Positions 58,225-64,000 of a DNA stretch of 64,000 nt are shown piece by piece. Positions within the stretch are counted from its first letter, which is position 1, and the number at the start of each line of letters is the position of its first letter. This DNA is from Gemmataceae bacterium. Its GTDB lineage: Bacteria; Planctomycetota; Planctomycetia; Gemmatales; Gemmataceae. The notes below the pieces were generated by a model. It had not been told where the DNA came from. It searched no databases and saw only the letters and a program-made list of their open reading frames with translations. The stretch is taken from contig LR594584.1 of the NCBI GenBank assembly GCA_901538445.1, positions 1,701,111 through 1,765,110 on the forward strand. The letters run 5' to 3'. A program made the position numbers and the translations under genes.

Positions 58225-59244
58225 ATGTTCACACGCGCCCCGCACCGGCGTGTCGGTCCGCCGCCGGGCTTCACGCTGATCGAGTTGCTCGTGGTCATCG
58301 CGATCATCGCGGTGCTCATCGGGCTGCTGCTGCCCGCCGTCCAGAAGGTCCGCGAGGCCGCCAACCGGATGCGGTGCCAGGCGAACCTGAAGCAACTCGC
58401 GCTCGCGTGCCACGGGTACCACGACACCGCCCTGCGGTTCCCCCCGGGGATCGAGGAGGGCGGGGCCAGGTACTCGTCGCTGTTCGTCGAGTTGCTCCCG
58501 CACGTCGAGCAACAGGCGCTGCACGCCCAGTGGGACTTCGTGAACCCGACCTCCAACGGTGCCACGCGGGCCGGCACCATGGTGAAGACCTACGTGTGCC
58601 CGAGCCACCCGGGGGCCGACGTGCCCGCGGCGCTGGCGTTCGGGCAGTACGCCCTGACGACCTACGGCGGGAACGGCGGCACCCGGCCGTTCCCGGCCGA
58701 CACCTCGCCGTGCGACGGGATGTTCCACACCACCGGCCCGGGGTCGAAGCCGAAGGCGAACCAGAGCGGGGTCCGCATCGGCGAGGTCACCGACGGCACC
58801 AGCGGCACGCTGCTCCTGGGCGAGCGGTCCGTGGGGGACGCGGCCCTCGACTCGTACCTGGTCGCCCCGTTCGACGCGGCCCCGTCGCCCCCGCTCCAGC
58901 CCGCGAACACGTACATGGCCTGGGCGCCCCCGCCCGGCCCGAGCACCGCGGCGACGTTCGTGGGCTCGACGGTGACGGTCAACTACAAGCACGGGTCGGT
59001 GTACACGCCGCCCGAGCCGCCCCCGCCCCCGATCATCCCGCCCCCGCCGCCGAAGATCAGTTGGGCCACGCTCGGGCCGCAGTGGTGGGCGCGGCTCGGC
59101 GCGGTCGGCAGTTACCACCCGGGCGGGGCGAGCGTCGCGCTCGCCGACGGGAGCGTGCGATTCGTGCCCGAGGCAATCGACCTCGGCGTGCTGCGGGCGC
59201 TCTCGACGCGGGCCGGCGGGGAGGCACCGCCCGGCGACTGGTGA
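58225..59244 (+). CDS. DUF1559 domain pseudopilin-like protein
   Basis: A 339-residue protein with the type II/IV prepilin signature GFTLIELLVVIAIIAVLIGL at 15-34; cleavage by prepilin peptidase is expected after the Gly. AANRMRCQANLKQLALACHG begins the DUF1559 domain, and GGASVALADGSVRFVPEAI is its standard end. A Pro-rich insertion (PPPPPIIPPPPP) is near 265. The family is hugely expanded in planctomycetes, with unknown roles in surface structures. Confidence 0.95.
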   Translation: MFTRAPHRRVGPPPGFTLIELLVVIAIIAVLIGLLLPAVQKVREAANRMRCQANLKQLALACHGYHDTALRFPPGIEEGGARYSSLFVELLPHVEQQALHAQWDFVNPTSNGATRAGTMVKTYVCPSHPGADVPAALAFGQYALTTYGGNGGTRPFPADTSPCDGMFHTTGPGSKPKANQSGVRIGEVTDGTSGTLLLGERSVGDAALDSYLVAPFDAAPSPPLQPANTYMAWAPPPGPSTAATFVGSTVTVNYKHGSVYTPPEPPPPPIIPPPPPKISWATLGPQWWARLGAVGSYHPGGASVALADGSVRFVPEAIDLGVLRALSTRAGGEAPPGDW

Positions 59245-59267
59245 CCCGGCGGTAGCCGCGGGTTGGT

Positions 59268-59330
59268 GGCGAGCCCTGAGCGCCAGCGAGGGGGTGACGT
59301 TCACCCCCTCGCTGGCGCTCAGGGCTCGCC
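59268..59330. repeat. Perfect 30-bp palindrome, family A
   Basis: GGCGAGCCCTGAGCGCCAGC and its exact inverse around a 3-base CGT loop; both arms carry the same compensating change (A to G, T to C) relative to the copy at 5364. Confidence 0.93.
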
Positions 59331-59435
59331 CGGTTCCGGCGCTCATCTGTTGGCCGCGCGTCACCCTTAGTGACGCGCCGTAGCCGCCCGCGCCCGCCTC
59401 CCGATAATACCCGGAACGCTCAGGGGTCCGGGATT

Positions 59436-60818
59436 ATGCTTGACACGCTCGGGATCGCACTCATCGGCTGTGGCACCGTCGGCGGCGGCGTGGCCGACGT
59501 CCTGCTCCGCCACGGCGACCGGCTCGCGGCCCGCGCCGGCCGCTCGCTCGCGCTCCGCCGGGTCGTGGTCCGCGACCCGGCGAAGCTCCGCGACGTTCCC
59601 GTCCCCGCGGACATCGTCTCCACCGACCACGCCGCCGCGATCCACGACCCGGCCGTTCACGTGGTCGTCGAACTCATGGGCGGCACGACCACCGCGAAGA
59701 AGGTGGTGCTCGACGCGCTCGCGGCCGGTAAACACGTCGTCACCGCGAACAAGGCGCTGCTCGCCGAGGCCGGGCACGAGATCTTCGAGGCCGCGCGCCG
59801 GGCCGAGCGGGCCGTGTGCTTCGAGGCCGCGGTCGCCGGCGGCGTGCCGATCATCCGGGCGCTGGGCGAGAGCCTCGCGGCCAACCAGGTGACGGCGATC
59901 CAGGGCATCCTCAACGGCACGTCGAACTTCATCCTCACCGCGATGGCCGAGCGCGGCATGACCTACGCCGCGGCGCTGGCCGAGGCCCAGCGGCTCGGGT
60001 ACGCCGAGGCCGACCCGACCCTCGACGTGGACGGGTCCGACGCGGCCCACAAGCTCGCGATCCTCGCGCAGATCGCGTTCGGGGTCACCGCGAAGCCGAC
60101 CGACATCTCGCGCCAGGGGATCGACACGCTCGACGCGATGGACATCCGGTTCGCCGACGAACTCGGGTACACCATCAAGCTGCTCGCCGAGGCGTGGACC
60201 TCCGGAACGCGAAATGCGGAACCCGGGGTGCGGAACGAGAAACAGCCTGACTCTTCGGGCTCCGCACTCCGCACTCCGCACTCCGCACTTGGAGTGGCGC
60301 TTCATGTGGCCCCGGTGCTGCTGCGCCACACCGATTTGCTGGCGCAGGTGCGCGGCGCGTACAACGCGGTGCTGGTGCGGGGCGACGTGGTCGGCGAGAC
60401 GCTGTACCAGGGGCCGGGGGCGGGCCGGGGGCCGACGGCGAGTTCCGTGCTCGCGGACCTGATCGACCTCGCGGTCGGCCGAGCGCAGCGGACGTTCGCG
60501 GCGGCGCAACTGTGGTCGAAGGCGAGCAAGGGGTTCGCAATCGAGCCGCCCGAGCGGGTGCGGAGCCGGTTCTACCTGCGGTTGCTCGTCGCGGACAAGC
60601 CGGGCGTGCTGGCGGACGTGACCCGCATCCTGGCCGACGAGCAGATCAGCATTTCGAGCGTGGTGCAGCACGAGGCGGCCGAGTCGGGCGGGAGCCCGGT
60701 GCCGCTGGTGATCGTCACGCACGCCGCCGAGACCGGCCGGTTCAAGCTGGCGCTCGCGAAGATCAACCGCCTCGCCACCGCCGCCGCCCCCGCCGTGTTC
60801 TTCAGCATGGGGGACTAA
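59436..60818 (+). CDS. hom: Homoserine dehydrogenase
   Basis: Reduces aspartate semialdehyde to homoserine in threonine and methionine synthesis. 460 residues, cytoplasmic. IALIGCGTVGGGVADVLL is the NAD(P) site, VTANKALLAEAG and GILNGTSNFIL the family core, and LGYAEADPTLDVDGSDAAHK holds the catalytic Asp and Lys. The C-terminus is an ACT domain (LLVADKPGVLADVTRILADE) for feedback control. An in-frame hairpin repeat (60202-60292) adds residues about 256-286 (SGTRNAEPGVRNE, SALRTPHSALG). GATAAT at 59403-59408 may be a -10 box. Confidence 0.95.
   Translation: MLDTLGIALIGCGTVGGGVADVLLRHGDRLAARAGRSLALRRVVVRDPAKLRDVPVPADIVSTDHAAAIHDPAVHVVVELMGGTTTAKKVVLDALAAGKHVVTANKALLAEAGHEIFEAARRAERAVCFEAAVAGGVPIIRALGESLAANQVTAIQGILNGTSNFILTAMAERGMTYAAALAEAQRLGYAEADPTLDVDGSDAAHKLAILAQIAFGVTAKPTDISRQGIDTLDAMDIRFADELGYTIKLLAEAWTSGTRNAEPGVRNEKQPDSSGSALRTPHSALGVALHVAPVLLRHTDLLAQVRGAYNAVLVRGDVVGETLYQGPGAGRGPTASSVLADLIDLAVGRAQRTFAAAQLWSKASKGFAIEPPERVRSRFYLRLLVADKPGVLADVTRILADEQISISSVVQHEAAESGGSPVPLVIVTHAAETGRFKLALAKINRLATAAAPAVFFSMGD
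60202..60292 (+). repeat. Hairpin repeat in frame inside hom
   Basis: GGAACGCGAAATGCGGAACC-type units face CCGCACTCCGCACTCCGCAC units; same family as the insertion in recD2 at 3884-3990. Confidence 0.85.
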
Positions 60819-60858
60819 GAAGCGCCAACGAAGCAACCCGACTTGGTACATCCTCGCC

Positions 60859-61305
60859 GTGCCGGAATCGGTGCAATGCGAAGACCTCGCACGGCTTTCA
60901 CTTCGAGGAAGGCAGGCCAAGGTGGACGAGACCTACGGGTGGGTTTGCTCCCTCAGCGTGGGCGGGTTTTTCGCGTCGGCTGGCTTTATGTGTACGTTGT
61001 CAACGGTCCGCATGACCCGCAGCGGCGTGCGGGCTCCTGCGGTGGTCGTCAGTTACGAGGAGACAAGCGAAGCAAGGTATCCGATCGTGGAGTACCAAGA
61101 CGCTACGGGAGTATCACGTCGAGCGACCCTCCCCCGGGGAACCGACCTTCCAATCGGTCACGCGGTACGCATCAGCTACCACCCGCGGAATCACCACTTG
61201 GTTCAAGAAGACTCGTTTGACGGCAGGTGGGGTCTGCCCATCATCTTGAATGTCTATGGTTGGACCGTAATTCTTTTCGCGGTTATTCTAGCGCTCGCGA
61301 AGTGA
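60859..61305 (+). CDS. DUF3592-like membrane protein
   Basis: A 148-residue protein with a span near 27-45 and another at the C-terminus (PIILNVYGWTVILFAVILAL). Between them, APAVVVSYEETSEARYPIVEY and GHAVRISYHPRNHHL match the DUF3592 pattern. The start is GTG 60859; the true start could be a few codons later. The gene is visibly poorer in GC than its neighbours and uses codons they avoid, suggesting later acquisition. Confidence 0.68.
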   Translation: MPESVQCEDLARLSLRGRQAKVDETYGWVCSLSVGGFFASAGFMCTLSTVRMTRSGVRAPAVVVSYEETSEARYPIVEYQDATGVSRRATLPRGTDLPIGHAVRISYHPRNHHLVQEDSFDGRWGLPIILNVYGWTVILFAVILALAK

Positions 61306-61372
61306 CGCTATGAGCCGCACGTCCGCGGGTGCTGGGTCGTTGATTTGGTGCTGGGCAAGGAGTAGAGGTGGT

Positions 61373-61562
61373 GCCCCCTCACCCGCCGCTGTCAAAGCCC
61401 AGCGGCGACCTCTCCCCCAGAAATCGGGGGAGAGGTGTTGTCCCCCTGTGCGTCTCGTCAGCGATGCGGGACGGTGTGCGATGAATGAAGCCGAAGCGCC
61501 CCACCTCGCCCCCGGTTTCGGGGGGAGAGGTCGGCGAGGCTTTGCGAGCCGGGTGAGGGGGC
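61373..61562. repeat. Long palindromic repeat, family I
   Basis: GCCCCCTCACCCGCCGCTG at the left and GAGCCGGGTGAGGGGGC at the right, with two inner hairpins (CTCTCCCCCAGAAATCGGGG, CCCCCGGTTTCGGGGG). About 190 bp between convergent genes; relative of 35047-35118. Confidence 0.85.
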
Positions 61563-61599
61563 CGCGCCTGGTCCGCGCCGGCCGCGCCGCACCCGATCC

Positions 61600-62571
61600 T
61601 CACCGGCCCCGCGAGGCGACGGCGTTCTCGGCGGTCTCCAGGTACCACTCCACCGTCTTCTCCAGCCCCTCCTCGAAGCTGAAGATCGGCTCGTAGCCGA
61701 GGTCCTCGCGGGTGTTGCGGATGTCGGCCTTCGAGAACCGCACGTCGCCGGCCCGCGACGGCCCGAACACCGGGCTCAGGTTCGTGCCCAGCGCCCGGTT
61801 CAGCGCCTTCACCAGGTCGAGCACCGTGGCGGTGCGGCCGGTGCCGACGTTGTACACGTTGCCCGACACCTCGGGCGCCTCCGCGGCCCGCATCAGCGCT
61901 TCCACCGCGTTCAGCACGTAGGTGAAGTCGCGGGACTGGAGCCCGTCGCCCTGCACGGTCGGCCGCTTGCCGCGCATCATCATGTCGGTGAACAGCGCGA
62001 TCACGCCCGAGTACGGGCTGTCGGCCCGCTGCCGCGGCCCGAAGATGTTGAAGAACCTCAGCCGCACGGTCTCGATGCCGTAGGTGTGCGCGAACGCCTG
62101 CATGTACAGCTCGCCGGCGAGCTTCGCCGCGGCGTACGGCGACTTCGCGACCACCGGCAGGTTCTCGCCCTGGCCCATCGAGCTGCCCATCGCGCCACCG
62201 TAGGCGCTGGAACTGGCCGCGTACACGACCCGCCGCACGCCGCTCTTGCGGGCCGCGTCGAGCAGGTTGAGGGTGCCGGTGGCGCAGGCCGCGTGCGTGG
62301 CCGCCGGGTTCTCGACGCTCCGGGCCACCGACGCCAGCGCGCCGAGGTGGTACACGACGCCCACGCCGTGCATCGCCTGCGCGACCGCGGCCGGGTCGGT
62401 CAGGCTGCCCTCGACGAGCTCGGGGGTCGGGTCGAGGTGCGACAGGTTCGACCACAGGCCGGTGCTGAAGTCGTCGAACACGCGGACCGGGCGGCCACGG
62501 AGGGCCAGTTGCTCGGCGAGGTGCGACCCGATAAACCCGGCCCCGCCGGTGATGAGGGTAAGCTCGTCCAC
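61600..62571 (-). CDS. NAD-dependent epimerase/dehydratase
   Basis: A 323-residue extended-SDR enzyme acting on nucleotide sugars. TLITGGAGFIGSHLAEQL binds NAD, and SPYAAAKLAGELYM carries the catalytic Tyr and Lys. RLRFFNIFGPRQ and GDGLQSRDFTYV are the family substrate segments, close to UDP-glucose 4-epimerase and UDP-glucuronate decarboxylase groups. GTG 62571 is preferred because GGAGG lies 4 bases upstream; ATG 62589 is the alternative and would add six residues. No sugar operon is adjacent. Confidence 0.9.
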   Translation of the reverse strand: MDELTLITGGAGFIGSHLAEQLALRGRPVRVFDDFSTGLWSNLSHLDPTPELVEGSLTDPAAVAQAMHGVGVVYHLGALASVARSVENPAATHAACATGTLNLLDAARKSGVRRVVYAASSSAYGGAMGSSMGQGENLPVVAKSPYAAAKLAGELYMQAFAHTYGIETVRLRFFNIFGPRQRADSPYSGVIALFTDMMMRGKRPTVQGDGLQSRDFTYVLNAVEALMRAAEAPEVSGNVYNVGTGRTATVLDLVKALNRALGTNLSPVFGPSRAGDVRFSKADIRNTREDLGYEPIFSFEEGLEKTVEWYLETAENAVASRGR

Positions 62572-62682
62572 GTCGCCTCCGTGCGGCATCGTCGTGAGGT
62601 GGTAGGTGTGTGCGCCGCCGCCCCGGGACTCCGTTGCCCGGGGCGGTCGCCGCACAGCCTACTCGCTCGCCGCGGCCCGTGT

Positions 62683-62816
62683 CTACTCCGGGTTGAGCGT
62701 GGGGCCTGTGGATTTGAGCGGGTGGCTTGGGCGAACCCTGAGCGCCAGCGAGGGGGTGAGCGTCACCCCCTCGCTGGCGCTCAGGGTTCGCCCAAGTCCG
62801 CCTACTCCGGGTTGAG
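62683..62816. repeat. 15-bp direct repeats flanking a family A palindrome
   Basis: CTACTCCGGGTTGAG occurs at 62683-62697 and at 62802-62816. The right copy is the 3' end (TLNPE stop) of the metallophosphoesterase gene; the left copy would encode the same end. The palindrome lies between them. Confidence 0.9.
62726..62796. repeat. Family A palindrome
   Basis: CTTGGGCGAACCCTGAGCGC opens the left arm; the right arm ends in CGCCCAAG. Arms of about 34 bp pair around a 3-base centre. Confidence 0.93.
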
Positions 62817-63695
62817 GGTGAACACCGCGACCTCGGGCCGGACCCCGAACCGGAACCGCCACCCGAACCCGACCCCCTTGTTCACGTACAGGTGCCCGTC
62901 GCCGTACCGGTACAGCCCGGCGGCCCACCGCTTCGCCCGCCGGTTCAGCAGGATGCGGCCCAGCCCCGGCCAGTCGATCTGCCCGCCGTGCGTGTGCCCG
63001 CTCAGCACCAGGTCGGCCCGGCACCCGGCGAACCCCTCGACCGACTGCGGGTTGTGGGCCAGGACCACCCGCGGCGTGTTCGGGCACTCGCGGCCCAGCG
63101 CCGCGACCGGGTCGGCCTCGCCGCTCCACAGGTCGTCCACCCCCGCGACCACCAGCCCGGCCCCGCCGCGGTCGAGCCGCACGGCCCGGTTCCGCAGCAC
63201 GCTCACCCCCTCGGACTCGAGCGCGTCGGCGACGGCCGCGCCGAGGCCGGCGTGCCGCCGCACCCCGCGGGCGGTGTGGACCGAGAAGTCGTGGTTCCCG
63301 AGCACGCCGTACACCCCGAGCGGGGCCGTGAGGCCGCGGAACATCTTCGCCGCGGTGCGGACGTGCCGCGGCCCCTTGTCGATGAAGTCGCCGGTCAGTG
63401 CGATGAGGTCGGGCCGTTCGGCGGCGGCCCGGGCCAGCGCGTTTTCGATGTACCCGTGCGGGATGTGGCGGCCGAAGTGGAAGTCGGTGAGGTGCGCGAC
63501 CTTCACGCCGTGGAACGCGGCCGGGAGCCCGCGGACCCGGAGGCCCACGCGGTTCACTTCGAGCCACGTCGGCTCGACGTGGTACGCGTACCCGACGCGG
63601 GCCCAGTTGCGGCCGATGAACCCGGCGACGCGGGCCTGGACCGTCGGCCGCTTGGGGACCGTGTGGGCGTGGTGCGGGAGGAAGGGCGGCTTCAC
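62802..63695 (-). CDS. Metallophosphoesterase (YkuE-like)
   Basis: A 297-residue binuclear phosphoesterase. The five metal motifs are in order: LTDFHFGRH, LTGDFIDKG, LGNHDFS, LAHNPQS and LSGHTHGGQ. The last, with the preceding VHTARG segment, matches the YkuE/PH0718 branch, UDP-diacylglucosamine-type or unknown phosphodiesterases. A basic N-terminus without a clear span. GTG 63695 was chosen because codons farther upstream run into a palindrome and give no family sequence. Confidence 0.9.
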   Translation of the reverse strand: MKPPFLPHHAHTVPKRPTVQARVAGFIGRNWARVGYAYHVEPTWLEVNRVGLRVRGLPAAFHGVKVAHLTDFHFGRHIPHGYIENALARAAAERPDLIALTGDFIDKGPRHVRTAAKMFRGLTAPLGVYGVLGNHDFSVHTARGVRRHAGLGAAVADALESEGVSVLRNRAVRLDRGGAGLVVAGVDDLWSGEADPVAALGRECPNTPRVVLAHNPQSVEGFAGCRADLVLSGHTHGGQIDWPGLGRILLNRRAKRWAAGLYRYGDGHLYVNKGVGFGWRFRFGVRPEVAVFTLNPE

Positions 63696-63804
63696 ACGAC
63701 GGCCTCGGGGTGACCACCGGACGCGATACGGGCCGCCCCATTCTAGGTGACCGCCGGCCCGGAGTGGGTGCGAGAAATCCGCCGGTTGTGCGTGTGTGGG
63801 TGTG

Positions 63805-63879
63805 GGCGAGCGGGGGACGTGAGTCCCCCGGTGGACGAGGATCGCAGTTCTACCGGGGGACTCACGTCCCCCGCTCGCC
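63805..63879. repeat. Perfect 28-bp palindrome, family N
   Basis: Arms 63805-63832 and 63852-63879 are exact inverses; each also contains an inner GGGGGAC/GTCCCCC pairing, so alternative folds are possible. Confidence 0.92.
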
Positions 63880-63946
63880 AAGATGCTCGGCACGAGAGGC
63901 ACACCTCATCCGACCCGCGCCCCCGTGACTGCGAACGCAAACGGAA

Positions 63947-63974
63947 AACGGGATGGGGGCGGCCCCCATCCCGT
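63947..63974 (-). terminator. Hairpin after the partial gene at the right edge
   Basis: ACGGGATGGGGGC/GCCCCCATCCCGT, 13-bp stem, followed on the minus strand by TTTTCCG: a good intrinsic terminator. Confidence 0.65.
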
Positions 63975-63982
63975 CGCGGCGC

Positions 63983-64000
63983 TCACTCGTCGTCGTCGTC
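63983..64000 (-). CDS. Partial gene, acidic C-terminus DDDDE
   Basis: Only five codons and the TGA stop are inside the window; the rest lies to the right. Four Asp and a Glu before the stop, plus the terminator 9 bases beyond it, suggest a real gene end. Identity cannot be judged. Confidence 0.4.
   Translation of the reverse strand, partial: DDDDE

Noticed and set aside
27262-63879. Short open frames through palindromes that read TPSLALRVR, CVNTR or similar
   Set aside because: The same peptides recur wherever the repeat occurs, in several frames; they are repeat translations, not genes.

Overview
The window is about 70% GC and reads as chromosomal DNA of a planctomycete, most likely a Gemmata-like member of the Gemmataceae. 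The evidence is a set of lineage-typical families: a PVC-type dehydrogenase with a c-type heme domain (5570-9118), a BBP7-like outer-membrane barrel (21969-23234), a DUF1559 pseudopilin (58225-59244), and a secreted protein with an N-terminal LEAREVPA sorting-like motif (46720-48252). Many long perfect inverted repeats also lie between genes. No phage, insertion sequence, plasmid or CRISPR array is visible.

Layout. 0.5-11 kb: ammonium transporter, RecD2 helicase, PVC heme protein, a TPR protein and a lone CoA-transferase subunit. 11-24 kb: a 2832-residue cyclic beta-glucan synthase on the minus strand, divergent from a FAD/Rieske oxidoreductase, then the outer-membrane barrel and an aldo/keto reductase. 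24-36 kb: tRNA-Leu(GAG), pyrE, a YggS-HIT pair, an RNase HII-like protein, two membrane GTPases, a methyltransferase, a TPP enzyme back to back with a DapA-like protein, a possible BshC relative and a glycosyltransferase. 36.8-56 kb: an envelope and stress region with a YqjD-like anchor, AI-2E transporter, two sensor kinases, a receiver protein, an NtrC-type activator, DUF3185, DUF3618, holin-X, GH13, YihY, DUF1328, TspO, DUF2383 and a lipoprotein. 56-64 kb: a DUF1570-type putative peptidase, Uma2, DUF1559, homoserine dehydrogenase, DUF3592, an epimerase and a metallophosphoesterase.

The main discovery candidate is a sigma-54 regulon. Nine good -24/-12 elements (GG-N10-GC, close to TGGCACG-N4-TTGCA), plus a weaker tenth, lie 29-162 bp upstream of genes and in the right orientation. 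They precede the glucan synthase, the Rieske oxidoreductase, the YqjD-like anchor, AI-2E, the holin-X/DUF3618 pair, YihY, DUF1328, TspO and a lipoprotein. A sigma-54 activator (44933-46375) lies among these genes, beside a sensor kinase whose N-terminus carries the Asp and Cys/His residues of ethylene receptors. I infer a locally clustered envelope or osmotic-stress programme; none of it has been tested.

The second theme is repeats. About 25 palindromic elements of some 14 families occur in 64 kb. Three lie in frame inside recD2, a GTPase gene and hom; one supplies the last codons of a gene; one sits nested inside another.
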